From the NCBI GenBank assembly GCA_963732695.1, contig CAVTAP010000015.1, positions 33,160 through 97,159 of the forward strand: DNA of 64,000 nt. The letters run 5' to 3'. The translations under genes were made by a program, and so were the position numbers. This document shows, one piece after another, positions 9,334 through 21,039 of the stretch. Each line of letters begins with the position of its first letter. Position 1 is the stretch's first letter. The notes beneath the pieces were generated by a model. The model worked only from the letters and a program-made list of their open reading frames with translations. It ran no database searches and was not told the DNA's origin. This DNA is from CADEDH01 sp963732695 (GTDB lineage: Bacteria > Actinomycetota > Acidimicrobiia > Acidimicrobiales > SZUA-35).

Positions 9334-10008
9334 ATGGTGAGCTCCCAACTGATCGACATCGGGGCCATGGGCTGGTCCGAGCTGCTGCCCGGGGTGCAGG
9401 CCAAACGGGTGTGGGCCGACCCCGGCGGCGGCAGCAGGCCCGGCCGGGTGGCCATGTTCATCCGCTTCGCCCCCGACACCGCCCTGCCCCGTCACGCCCA
9501 CGCCGGCGACGAGCTGGTCTACGTGCTCGAAGGGGTGCTGGCCGACGACCACGGCGCCGTGACCGCCGGCAACGTCGGCTACCGGCCCGACGGCTGCCTC
9601 CACACCGTGCGCAGCCCCACCGGGGCCACCGTGTTCGCCGTGATCACCGGCTCGATCGACCCCAAGGGAGCCGACGACACCGGCGGGCCGCCGTCGCAGG
9701 TGTTCGACCTGGCCACCATGCCGTGGGCCGACACCCGCCCCGGCCTCAAGCAGAAGGCGTTCTGGCGAGACGAGGCCGCCGGCCGCTCGGTGTCGTTCAC
9801 CCGCTTCGACCCCGGGGCCGAGCTGCCGGCCCACCGCCACGTTGGCGACGAGCTGGTGTTCGTGATCGAAGGCACGGTGGAGGACGAGGCCGGTGCCCTG
9901 CGCCCGGGCGTGGTCGGCTACCGGCCCGACGGCTGTGCCCACACCGTGCGCACGCCCAACGGGGCCACCGTGCTCGGGTTTCTGTGGGGCGGGGTGGAGG
10001 CGCTGTGA
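9334..10008 (+). CDS. Two-domain cupin protein (bicupin)
   Basis: 224 residues made of two clearly homologous halves. Each half has a metal-binding cupin signature: LPRHAHAGDELVYVLEGVL, then LPAHRHVGDELVFVIEGTV. Each then ends in a near-identical VGYRPDGC(L/A)HTVR(S/T)P segment. The pattern resembles ChrR-type anti-sigma cupin domains (cupin_7), but no Zn-binding anti-sigma helix is present. Both halves keep the metal ligands, so each may hold a metal ion. The TGA overlaps the GTG of the following hydrolase. Function unassigned. Confidence 0.83.
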   Translation: MVSSQLIDIGAMGWSELLPGVQAKRVWADPGGGSRPGRVAMFIRFAPDTALPRHAHAGDELVYVLEGVLADDHGAVTAGNVGYRPDGCLHTVRSPTGATVFAVITGSIDPKGADDTGGPPSQVFDLATMPWADTRPGLKQKAFWRDEAAGRSVSFTRFDPGAELPAHRHVGDELVFVIEGTVEDEAGALRPGVVGYRPDGCAHTVRTPNGATVLGFLWGGVEAL

Positions 10009-10790
10009 CCACCACCGCCACCACCGGCCCCGCCAACACCTCCGTCACTCGGCCTGTCGTGCTGGTGCACGGCGCCTTCCACGGCGCCTGGTGCTGGGCC
10101 GGGCTCCAGGCCGAGCTCGACCGGCGGGGCGTCCCGTCGTTCGCTGTCGACCTGCCGGGCCACGGCGTGTCCACCGAGCCGCTCACCGATCTCCACGGCG
10201 ACGCCGCGGCGGTGACCCGGGTGCTGGAACGGTTGGACACCGACGACGTGGTGCTCGTCGGCCACTCCTACGGCGGTGCCGTGATCAGCCAGGCCGACCT
10301 CGCCGGCCGGGTGGGCCGGCTCGTCTACCTGGCCGCCATCGTGCCCGACGCCGGTGAGGACCCGGCGGCGGTGATGGCCGCCTTCCCCTCGCCGCCCAAG
10401 CCGGCCGCACCCGCCGGCTCCGGCTCCGGCGGCTCGGGCGGCGCCTTCTTCGTGCGCCAGCCCGACGGCACGCTGGCCGCCGACGCGTCCCGCGGCCCCG
10501 GCATCTTCTACAACACGTGCACCCCGGCCCAGACGGCGGCCGCGCTGGCCCGGCTGTGCCCCCAGCGGGCGGCCACGTTCAAGCAGCCGCTGACCCGGGC
10601 CAACTGGCGCACGGTGCCGTCGACCTACGTCAAGTGCCTGCAGGACAAGGCTGTGCCCCCGGCGGCCCAGGACCAGCAGGCCGAGCGCTGCTCGGAGCTG
10701 GTGTCGATCGACACCGACCACTCGCCGTTCCTGTGCGCCCCGGCCACGCTGGCCGACCTCCTCGTCCCCCTCACCACCCGGCATTCTTAG
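10005..10790 (+). CDS. Alpha/beta-fold hydrolase, EstC/plant esterase type
   Basis: 261 residues. Motifs: oxyanion HGAFHGAWCW, nucleophile GHSYGG, and the C-terminal catalytic His in DTDHSPFL. The HGAFHGAWCW plus GHSYGG combination is typical of the methyl-esterase/hydroxynitrile-lyase branch. A Gly/Ser-rich insertion (about 130-145) interrupts the cap region. Starts at a GTG overlapping the bicupin stop (GTGA), so it is coupled to that gene. Confidence 0.86.
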   Translation: MTTTATTGPANTSVTRPVVLVHGAFHGAWCWAGLQAELDRRGVPSFAVDLPGHGVSTEPLTDLHGDAAAVTRVLERLDTDDVVLVGHSYGGAVISQADLAGRVGRLVYLAAIVPDAGEDPAAVMAAFPSPPKPAAPAGSGSGGSGGAFFVRQPDGTLAADASRGPGIFYNTCTPAQTAAALARLCPQRAATFKQPLTRANWRTVPSTYVKCLQDKAVPPAAQDQQAERCSELVSIDTDHSPFLCAPATLADLLVPLTTRHS

Positions 10791-10826
10791 GAGCTCGAGG
10801 TGCGCTGAGCGCCACTGAGGCTCCTA
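10788..10826. terminator. Bidirectional terminator-like hairpin
   Basis: TAGGAGC (10788-10794) pairs with GCTCCTA (10820-10826), with an inner GCGC-TGA-GCGC stem at 10802-10812, followed by CTTTC. It sits between two convergent genes, overlapping the hydrolase stop codon, which suits a shared terminator. Confidence 0.5.
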
Positions 10827-10837
10827 CTTTCGGGGGG

Positions 10838-13258
10838 TCAGCGGCGGGCGGGTTCGCTGCCCAGGGCGCCACAGGCCCGGAGCTGGGCCAGCCGGGCATC
10901 GTCGTAGCCGAGCACGTCGCGCAGGACCTGCTCGGTGTGCTGGCCCATGGCCGGGATGTGGTGGGGGTCGGGCGGCGTGCGGCTCAGCTCGATCCGGGTC
11001 CGTTCCACCACCCGCTCGGGCTGGCCCTCGTGAAGCACCGTCACCGTGTGTTGGCGGTGCTCGAGCTGGGGGTCGGGTGTGTCCATGTGGCTGTGGACCA
11101 CGGCGTGGGCCGGCACCGACTGCGCCTGGAGCGCCGCCTCGGCCTCGCCCGGCGGGCGGCCGGCGGTCCAGTCCGAGATGGCGGTGTCGATCTCGCCCTG
11201 CCGGGTCCGCCGGCCCTCGGCCGTGGCCAGGCCCGGATCGGCGCCCAGGTCGTCCCGCCCGATGGCGGTGGCCAGCGCCCGCCAGTCGTCGACGGACCGC
11301 ACGGCGATCGCCACCCACTCGTTGTCACCGGCCGACGGATACACCCCGTGGGGGCAGAGATCGAGGTCGTCGTTGCCCAGTCGGTCCCACGGGTTGCCGG
11401 TGAGCTGGTGGTCGAGGATGGCCGGCGTCATGTAGTGGAGCGACGCCTCGATCTGGCTCTGGTCGAGATAGGTGCCCTCGCCCGTGCGGTCGCGGTGCTC
11501 GACGGCGGCCAGGATGGCGGCCACCGAGATGCGGGGGGCGCAGGCGTCGGTGTAGGCGCCGTAGGGCCCGGCCGGGGGCTGATCGGGCCACCCGGTGGGT
11601 TGCACCATGCCGCCGATGGCGGCCCCCATCGTCCCGTACCCGGCCACCAGGGCGTAGGGGCCGGTCTGGCCGAACAGGCAGGAGCTGATCATGATGAGAT
11701 CGGGCTTGATCTGGCGGAGCGAGGCGTAGTCGAGGCCCCAGGCGGCCATGGCCTTGGGCGAGAACGACTCGGTGACCACATCGGCCCACCGCACCAGATC
11801 CCGGATCACGTCCCGGGCCTCGGCCACGTTGGGGTCGAGGGTGAGGCTGAGCTTGCCGGCGTTGATGCTGCCGAAGGCGAACGACGTCTCCCGCCCCGCC
11901 TTGCCCCCGAAGTACGGCGGGAGCAGGCGCACCGTGTCGATCCGGCCCGCGTTCTCCACCCGCACCACCGTCGCCCCGTACTGGGCCAGCACGCCGGTGG
12001 AGGTGGGCCCGGCCATGATCCACATCATGTCGAGCACCTTCAACCCGTCGAGCGGTCGGACACCCGATGACGATGCTGCCGCCGGTGCAGGTGGCGGCAT
12101 GGCCCCATCCCCGCCGGACAGCTCAGCCAGGATCTCGGCCGTGTGCTGGCCGGGGGTGGGGGCGGGACCGGCGGGGGTGGGGGAGGCGCCCACCACCAGG
12201 TGGGCCGGGAGGTCGACCTCCCGCCCGTCGGGCAGGGTCTCCCGGCGCCAGAAGCCCCGGACATCGAGCTGGGGACTGTGCAGCAGGTCGCCGATCGTCG
12301 CCACCGGCACCAGCAGCAGGCGCCGGTCCAGTGCCGCCGCCATCAGGTCGTCCTTGGTGTGGGAGGCGATGAAGGCGCCGATCGAGTCGGATAGCCGCTG
12401 GAGGTCGGTGTTGGGGATGTCGCCGGCGCGGATCGACTTCACGTTGGCCCGCCAGTCCGTCGCCACCAGGTCGGGGTCGATCGCTTCCTCTTCCGCCATC
12501 CAGGTCAGCAGCCGGGTGAGGAACGGCATGTTGCCGGCGTCGAGGGCCACGGTGAGCGACACGAACCCGTCGGCGCAGGGCCACACGAACGGGAACTCCA
12601 CCCCCACCATGCGGAACCCGCTGCCGGTGCGCTGCAGTCGGTTGTGGCCCACCTCGGCCGCCGGCACGGTGAAGAAGGCGGTGAGGTTCTTGGCCCGCTG
12701 GGCCGACACGTCCACGCGCTGCCCCCGGCCCGAGCGCCGGGCCTCGGCCAGGGCGATCAGGGTGCCGCCGGCCGCCTCGGCCCCGGCGTGGGCGTAGGCG
12801 GTGATGGCCGAGGTGCGCAGCGGGGCCCGGTCGAGCGGGCCGGCCAGGTCCATCGCCCCCGACGCGGCCTGGACGATCAGGTCGGTGGCGGCGTAGCCGG
12901 CCTTGGGGCCGTCGGGGCCGAAGGCCGTGATCGAGGTCCACACCAGGCGGGGGTTGACGGCGCTGAGATCGTCGTACCCCAGGCCCCGGGCCTCCCACGT
13001 GCCGGGATCGGCCGACTCGACCAGGGCGTCGGCCGAGGCCACCAGCTCATGGAAACGGGCCCGGTCGGCCGGGTCGTCGAGGTCGAGCACGACGCTGCGG
13101 GTGCCCCGGGTGTAGGCGAGGCGGGTGGTGGAGCGGGGCTCGGCCGCCGCCGACGGCGACTCCACCTGGATCACGTCCGCTCCCAGCTGGGCCAGGATGT
13201 TGCCGCACAGCAGCCCCCGGTCGTCGGACAGGTCGAGCACCCGGTAGTGCGACAGCAT
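10838..13258 (-). CDS. Tandem two-domain CaiB/BaiF (class III) CoA-transferase
   Basis: 806 residues, twice the usual length because two family III CoA-transferase domains are fused. Domain 1 spans about 1-370 (opening VLDLSDDRGLLCGNILAQLG) and domain 2 about 392-800 (opening LKVLDMMWIMAGPTSTGVLA). In domain 2 the catalytic aspartate region reads GAYTDACAP, as expected for the covalent acyl-Asp intermediate. The equivalent place in domain 1 reads ITAYAHAGAE, with no Asp, so domain 1 may be structural. These enzymes move CoA between acids without free intermediates. Substrate unknown; neighbouring oxygenases suggest degradation of an aromatic or amide compound. Confidence 0.87.
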   Translation of the reverse strand: MLSHYRVLDLSDDRGLLCGNILAQLGADVIQVESPSAAAEPRSTTRLAYTRGTRSVVLDLDDPADRARFHELVASADALVESADPGTWEARGLGYDDLSAVNPRLVWTSITAFGPDGPKAGYAATDLIVQAASGAMDLAGPLDRAPLRTSAITAYAHAGAEAAGGTLIALAEARRSGRGQRVDVSAQRAKNLTAFFTVPAAEVGHNRLQRTGSGFRMVGVEFPFVWPCADGFVSLTVALDAGNMPFLTRLLTWMAEEEAIDPDLVATDWRANVKSIRAGDIPNTDLQRLSDSIGAFIASHTKDDLMAAALDRRLLLVPVATIGDLLHSPQLDVRGFWRRETLPDGREVDLPAHLVVGASPTPAGPAPTPGQHTAEILAELSGGDGAMPPPAPAAASSSGVRPLDGLKVLDMMWIMAGPTSTGVLAQYGATVVRVENAGRIDTVRLLPPYFGGKAGRETSFAFGSINAGKLSLTLDPNVAEARDVIRDLVRWADVVTESFSPKAMAAWGLDYASLRQIKPDLIMISSCLFGQTGPYALVAGYGTMGAAIGGMVQPTGWPDQPPAGPYGAYTDACAPRISVAAILAAVEHRDRTGEGTYLDQSQIEASLHYMTPAILDHQLTGNPWDRLGNDDLDLCPHGVYPSAGDNEWVAIAVRSVDDWRALATAIGRDDLGADPGLATAEGRRTRQGEIDTAISDWTAGRPPGEAEAALQAQSVPAHAVVHSHMDTPDPQLEHRQHTVTVLHEGQPERVVERTRIELSRTPPDPHHIPAMGQHTEQVLRDVLGYDDARLAQLRACGALGSEPARR

Positions 13259-13323
13259 GATGGCCGGTCCCCCTCGGACGGAAGCGGTCCACGACCCCCT
13301 CGGGACCGCCCTCCGGCCAGCCT

Positions 13324-13351
13324 AGATCGCCCCCATCCCCCCGGGCGATCT
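13324..13351. promoter_or_regulatory. Inverted repeat in a divergent promoter region
   Basis: AGATCGCCC (13324-13332) and GGGCGATCT (13343-13351) are perfect 9-bp arms around a C-rich 10-nt spacer. The element lies between the start of the CoA-transferase and the start of the Pro-rich membrane protein, which diverge, so an operator is more likely than a terminator. The regulator is unknown. Confidence 0.35.
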
Positions 13352-13455
13352 GTGGGCCCCGACGGCGGCACCGGCCCACCCCGGGCGAGGTCCGGCCACC
13401 GGGACCGTGCACTACGATCGGGGCCGGTTGATCGGGACGACGGTGGAGGTGAGGC

Positions 13456-14030
13456 GTGAGCGAGCCAGGTGGACCGTACGGCACCCAGCCCCCCTACAAC
13501 CCGCCCCCGGGCTACAACCCGCCCCCGGGCTACAACCCGCCCCCGGGCTACGACACCCGCCCCCGGGCTACAACCCGCCCGCGGGGTACGGTGCACCCCC
13601 GGCCTACGGAGCGCCGGTGTCGCCCCCGGCGGGACCCTGGGCCCAGGCCCCGGTCCAACCCGGCTATCCGGCTCCCACCAGCCCGCCCGCCTACAGCTAC
13701 GAGTACGGCTACGCCGGGCCCCAGCAGCCGCCGTGGGCGGCCCCGCCGGCACCGGTCAAGACGACCAACCGGTGGCTTCTCGGGATCACGCTGGTCGTGA
13801 TGCTCGTCGAGGTGATCGCCTCCTTCGCCCGGGGGATGGCCGAGGAGCCAAACGACGCCGCCTACATCGTCGGCTACACGCTGGCCGGCCCGATCTTCGC
13901 CGCCATCGTGGCCCTGCCGGCCTGCCTGTTCGCCCGGCCCCGCCGGATCAGCAACCTGGCCCTCAGCTTGGCCCTCGGCCTGCTGCTGTTGTTCCTCCTG
14001 GGCAGCGTCACACCCGACAGCACGTCCTGA
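13456..14030 (+). CDS. Membrane protein with N-terminal Pro-Tyr-Asn repeats, frame changed inside the repeat
   Basis: A GTG with a strong GGAGGTGAGG ribosome binding site opens a frame MSEPGGPYGTQPP followed by repeats of PPPGYN. After the third repeat the frame is lost, and the same motif resumes in another frame (PPPGYNPPAGYGAPPAYGAP), ending in about three membrane helices (WLLGITLVVMLVEVIA onward). Two bases, AC at 13555-13556, separate repeat copies 3 and 4; the length 575 nt is two over a multiple of three. Such cytoplasmic Pro/Gly/Tyr-rich tails on small membrane proteins are common in actinobacteria. A longer frame from GTG 13407 stays open throughout but reads the repeat as QPAPGL and lacks a ribosome binding site. 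Confidence 0.6.
13501..13574 (+). repeat. 18-bp tandem repeat encoding PPPGYN
   Basis: Four copies of CCGCCCCCGGGCTACAAC, at 13501, 13519, 13537 (one base different) and 13557. A two-base offset lies before the last copy, and a diverged fifth copy follows. The offset is what changes the reading frame of the host gene. Confidence 0.8.
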
Positions 14031-14111
14031 ACAGGGTGATTCTCACGCCAGCAGGCCCCCACGACGTCTGGCGGTCGGAGGTCCACGTGGGGGGCCAGGG
14101 CCTCTCAGCGA

Positions 14112-15305
14112 TCAGAACAGCTCGATGTCGCCCGCCGACAGGTCCTCCTGCACGGCGGGGCGGCGGGGAGCGGCCACGAGGAGCTCCTCGGTCGCCGCCT
14201 CGATCGCCTGGCGGGCCTCGGCGATCGTGTAGGGCTCGGCCCGCTGCAGCTCCGAGGGCACGAGCTCGAGCACACATCGCAGCTGGCCGACCCTGGTGTC
14301 GGCGTGCTCGGCCACCTGTCGCACGATGTCCTCGAACTGGAGGCTGCGGATGGCCTCGGCGGTGGCGGCGCCCAGCCGTTGGGCCAGCACGGAGGCCTGG
14401 GCCGCCTGCTCGTTCAGGCAGTCCTCGAGCGAGCGCAGGTTGTCGGTCATCGTCGCCATGTCGGCCTGGCCCGTTTCCAGCACCTCGGTGTCACGGGAGG
14501 CGGCCGAGCTGACCACGTCCCGGGTGCGCTGGATGGTGCGCCGGGTCTCCTCGATCTGGTTCCGGATCAGCGCGTTGGACTCGTTGGAGCTGACCGACAG
14601 GTGGCGCACCTCGTCGGCCACCACGGCGAAGCCCCGGCCCGCATCGCCGGCCCGGGCCGCCTCGATGGTGGCGTTGAGGGCCAGCTGCTTGGTCTGGTTG
14701 GCGATGTCGTTGACGCCGGCCAGCATGCCCAGGATCTTGTCCATCTGGCTCGACATCTCGTCGATCATGGTCACCATCTCGATGCTCTGCTGACGAGAGG
14801 CGGCGCTCAGGTTCACGAAGCCGGTGAGGAGGTCGGCCGTGCCCCGGACGAACGTGCCGATGGTGGCCTTGTCGCCGCCCCCGGCCCCGCTCGACAGGGC
14901 GCTGACCATCTCGTCGATCAGCTCCCGCTGGGCCGCGTTGTCGGCGTGGATCGAGGCGAAGGCGCCTTCCAGCGAACGGACGGCATCCGAGACCAGCTTG
15001 CGGATCTGCTCCAGCTCACCCTGCACGTCCCGAGCCGCGGCCGGCAGCGTGGCGGCCAGGCTGTCGCCGATCTGGTTGAGCTCGTTGAAGCCGGTGACGA
15101 TGCTCGCGCCGCCGGTGGTCCCGGCCGTTCAGCACCACCAGCACCGAGCACCACGAGCGCGCCGAGGGTCAGCCACAGGCGGCCCGGTTCCCACAGGACG
15201 AGCGCCACCAGGGCGGCGGCGGCGCCGGCGGTCAGCCGGCTGAGGTGGGTCGTCGGGGCCGTCGGTGGCGTTGGGGGTGGGGCGTGTGGCCTCGTGATCA
15301 GTCAT
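14112..15305 (-). CDS. Methyl-accepting chemotaxis protein 2, short membrane-hairpin type (two frame breaks)
   Basis: The last gene of the chemotaxis operon. An ATG at 15305 with GGAGCAGGG upstream reads MTDHEATRPTPN. The frame then shifts (near 15255) into a membrane hairpin around ALVALVLWEPGRLWLTLGAL, and shifts again (near 15120) into SIVTGFNELNQIGDSLAATL and the signalling region. The receptor hairpin tip is represented by NDIANQTKQLALNATIEAAR and AGDAGRGFAVVADEVRHLS. Total length 1194 nt is a multiple of three, so the two shifts cancel. It ends VQEDLSAGDIELF. There is no periplasmic sensor domain, so sensing would be membrane-based or via partners. Confidence 0.75.
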
Positions 15306-15322
15306 CCCTGCTCCGCCCCCGG

Positions 15323-16397
15323 TCAGCCGGTGGCCAGCTCCAGGGCCCGCTTGGCGATCTTCGACAGCGGCAGGACCTCTTTGGCCGCACCGAGCTTCAC
15401 CGCCTCGCCCGGCATGCCCCAGACCACGCTGGTGGCTTCGTCCTGGGCGATCGTGGGGGCGCCGGCGTCGAGGATCTGCTCATCCCCTTCGCCCCGTCGG
15501 CCCCCATCCCGGTGAGCAGCACAGCCACCGCGTTCACGCCGACCTGTTGGGCCACCGACTCGAACAGCACGTCGACCGACGGCTTGTGCCGGTTCACCGG
15601 GTCGCCGTTGTCGAGCTTGCAGATGAACCGGGCCCCGTCGCGGTTCACCTTGAGGTGCCGGTTGCCGGGGGCGACGTAGGCGTGCCCGGGCAGGATCTGC
15701 TGGCCGTCGCGTGGCCTCGCACACCCGCATGTGGGAGTGGCGGTCGAGCCGCTCGGCGAAGGGCTTGGAGAACGCTTCGGGAATGTGCTGGGTGATCACC
15801 GTGGGCGGGGCGTCGGGCGGCATGGCCTCCAGCACCTCGCGGATGGCCTCGGTGCCGCCGGTGGAGGCGCCGATGGCGAGCAGCCGGTCGGTGGCCCGCA
15901 CCCGGGTCATCACCGCCAGGGGGGCGGCGGTACCGATCCCCGGCCGGGCCAGTCCCTCGGGCGACACCCGGGCCCGGGGCCGGGCCCGGGCCGCCGCCTT
16001 CACCTTGGCCGTGATCTCGTCGGCGTACTCCTGGAGCCCGTGGGCCACGTCGAGCTTGGGTTTGGTCACGAAGTCGATGGCCCCCAGCTCCAGGGCGGTG
16101 AGGGTCACGTCGGCGCCCGTCTCGGTCAGCGACGACACCATCACCACCGGCATCGGCCGCAGCCGCATCAGGTTGCCGAGGAAGGTGATGCCGTCCATGC
16201 GGGGCATCTCGACGTCGAGGGTGAGGACGTCGGGGTTCAGCTCCTTGATCATGTTCCGGGCGTCGTGGGGATCGCTGGCCGCCCCCACCACCTCGATGGC
16301 GGGATCGGACGACAGGATCTCCGTCATCACCTTGCGGACCAGAGCGGAGTCGTCGACGATCAGCACCCGGGTCTTCTTCGCTGCCTGGCTTGTCCAC
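15323..16397 (-). CDS. cheB: CheB, chemotaxis protein-glutamate methylesterase (frame breaks)
   Basis: Removes methyl groups from chemoreceptors, giving adaptation. N-terminal receiver: LIVDDSALVRK and phospho-Asp region LTLDVEMPRMDG. The esterase domain has the Ser in IGASTGGTEAI, the His in VITQHIPEAFSKPFAERLD, and the Asp in LLTGMGADGA. The frame is lost near 15712, then resumed by NRDGARFICKLDNGDPVNRH in a second frame, and restored near 15490 before AQDEATSVVWGMPGEAV. A third break near 16375 separates the GTG start (16397, after GAGGAGG) from the receiver. Length 1075 nt is one over a multiple of three, as expected for two extra bases and one missing base. Confidence 0.8.
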
Positions 16398-16408
16398 CAC
16401 TTGCCTCC

Positions 16409-17086
16409 TCAGAAGAGCTCGACGGCGCCGGCCACGGCGTCGCTGGCGCGGCTGAGGTGGGCGGCGTAGCTCCGCTCCCTCCGCACCACGGTGTCGTTCT
16501 TGCGGGCCTTGATCTCCAGCACCCGGGCCCGGCCGGTCGAGCGGGATGGAACAGCGACCTTCATCGGGTACGGGCCCGCCCACGTGCTCGCTGGTCAGCT
16601 CCAGGCCCTCGGTCGCCATGTAGTGGCGGACGAACTCGATGTTGCGCTGGCCGATGTCGGTGGCAAATGGGCATCACGTGGCCGCCGCCGGCGATCTTGG
16701 TCTTCAGTCGGGAACGCTCGCCCCCGTGGCGGAGGATCTTGTTGATCAGGTACTCCATGGCGAACATCCCGTAGCGGGCGGCGTCGTCGATGACCCCGGC
16801 CTCGGTTCTCTCGTCGGCTGGCGGTGGGGATCATGAAGTGGTTCATGCCGCCGATGCGGGCCACCGGGTCCCAGATGCAGGCGGCCACACAGGAGCCGAG
16901 CACGGTGGAGATCATCTCGTCGGCCGTGGTCACGTAGTACTCGCCGGGCAGGATCTTGACGTGCACCATCCCCCGGGACCGGTCCCAGAACCGGTTGATG
17001 TGGCCGAAGCCCTTCACCGTGAGCTTGGGCAGGGGGTTGCCCTGACGGTCGGTGGTGCGGGCCGCCACGCCGGCGCTCGAGGGCAT
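16409..17086 (-). CDS. cheD: CheD, chemoreceptor glutamine deamidase (three frame breaks)
   Basis: Deamidates receptor glutamines. Catalytic Cys in LGSCVAACIWDP and His in GGMNHFMIPT are intact. The remainder continues across three frames: YGMFAMEYLINKILRHGG, then IGQRNIEFVRHYMATEGLEL, then ARVLEIKARKNDTVVRRERS, ending DAVAGAVELF. Breaks lie near 16822, 16668 and 16575. Each is repaired by removing a single base (for example CCCATTTGCC to CCCATTGCC), and the total of 678 nt remains a multiple of three. Its ATG overlaps the cheR stop by one base (TGATG). Confidence 0.8.
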
Positions 17087-17957
17087 CAGCTGCCCTTCAG
17101 ACGGTAGATCGTGCGTCCCACCGGCTCGAACCGGTCGGTGCCGTCGAGCATCGACTCCGAGTGCCCGATGAACAGGTAGCCGTCGGGCGCCAGGATCTGG
17201 GCGAACCGGTTGAACAGCTCGCGGCGGTCTTCCTTGGAGAAGTAGATCACGACGTTGCGGCAGAAGATCACGTCGATGGGGCCCTGCATGGGCCACTGGT
17301 GGAACAGGTTCAGCACCCGGAAGTACAGGGCCTTGCGCAGCGCGTCGTTCACCTGCACCCGGGCCCGTGCCGTCGGGTGTCTCACCGTCGGCCCGCTGGA
17401 ACCAGCGCCGCATCTCGGCCGCCTCGTAGCCCGGGATCTCGTTCGACCCCGTAGACGCCGGCCTGGGCCCGGGCCACCACGTTGGAGTCGATGTCGGTGG
17501 CCAGCACCTTCCAGTCCCAGGGGTAGGCCAGCCCCTCCATGGCCCGGGCCATGGTGATGGCGATGCTGTAGGGCTCCTGCCCGGTCGAGCAGGCGGCCGA
17601 CCAGATCCGCAGGCGCCGGGTGGCCTGGCGGGTCTTCATCAGCTGGGGGACGGCCTCGTCGCGCAGGAAGGTGAAGTGGTGGCCCTCCCGGAAGAAGGCG
17701 GTCACGTTGGTGGTGATGCAGTTGACGAAGTTGCGCCGCTCGGGCGACCCCTTCGGCGTCACCAGCGCCACGTAGGCGTCGAAGCTGTCGAGGCGGAGCT
17801 CCCGCAAGCGGCGGCATACCCGCCCGTACACGAGCTCCCGCTTGTGGTCGGCCAGCTCGATGCCGGCCTCCTCCCGGGCCAGGGCCCGGAGGCTGTCGAA
17901 GTGGCGCTGCTCGTAGGGGAACTCGCGCTCGGCCCGGTCGGGCATGGTGAAGGTCAC
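17086..17957 (-). CDS. cheR: CheR, chemoreceptor methyltransferase (two frame breaks)
   Basis: Methylates receptor glutamates using S-adenosylmethionine. Landmarks: the N-terminal helical domain (LVYGRVCRRLRELRLDSF), NCITTNVTAFFRE, the AdoMet-binding IWSAACSTGQEPYSIA, and the C-terminal IDVIFCRNVVIYFSKEDRRE. Breaks near 17453 (an extra G in TACGGGGTCG) and near 17385 (an extra G in GACGGTG); length 872 nt equals a multiple of three plus two, matching two inserted bases. GTG 17957 lies eight bases after the STAS gene stop; ATG 17945 is the alternative start. Confidence 0.82.
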
Positions 17958-17964
17958 GGCCCGC

Positions 17965-18260
17965 TCAGCTCGCGAGGGCGGAGAACCCGAGGAGGTCCAC
18001 CGCTCGGCTGAAGGCGACGCTGGGGTTGACCAGACTCGAGCCGCCGGCCGGCCGGCCCTCAGCCCGCCGGCCAGCGCCTCCAGGCACTGGAGCACGGCCG
18101 CGTCGACCCGCTCGACTCCCTCGCAGTCGAGCTGGACGTCGCCCTCGGCGTCGAGGGCGGCCCGGCACCGGGCCTGGATCTCCGTTCCCAGCCGGATGTC
18201 GGCCTGGCACGGGAGCTCGAAGCGGGTGGGTGACCCGCTGGGTTCGTTGTTCTCGTTCAT
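17965..18260 (-). CDS. STAS-domain protein in the chemotaxis operon (one frame break)
   Basis: About 98 residues. Reads FELPCQADIRLGTEIQARC, then GDVQLDCEGVERVDAAVLQC, which is the beta-alpha pattern of anti-sigma-factor-antagonist (STAS) domains. It ends VNPSVAFSRAVDLLGFSALAS after a break near 18045. The usual phospho-Ser site (DSSG-like) is replaced by VDAAV, so phosphorylation control by an RsbW-type kinase is doubtful. STAS proteins occur in some chemotaxis operons, where their role is poorly understood. Position between the receptor and cheR suggests a scaffold or localisation role (inference). Confidence 0.7.
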
Positions 18261-18324
18261 GGTCGATCTCCGGGGGCTGGGAAGGGGGATGAGGTGATGG
18301 TGCCGGGGCCGCTCTCGGCCGGGC

Positions 18325-21036
<2,712 letters not shown>

Positions 21037-21039
21037 ATG

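Noticed and set aside
10517..12070. Plus-strand open frame of over 500 codons
   Set aside because: Runs antisense through the CoA-transferase, whose domains and motifs are intact; composition is that of a high-GC shadow frame.
13501..13574. CRISPR-like short repeat array
   Set aside because: Units are contiguous with no spacers and encode a protein repeat.
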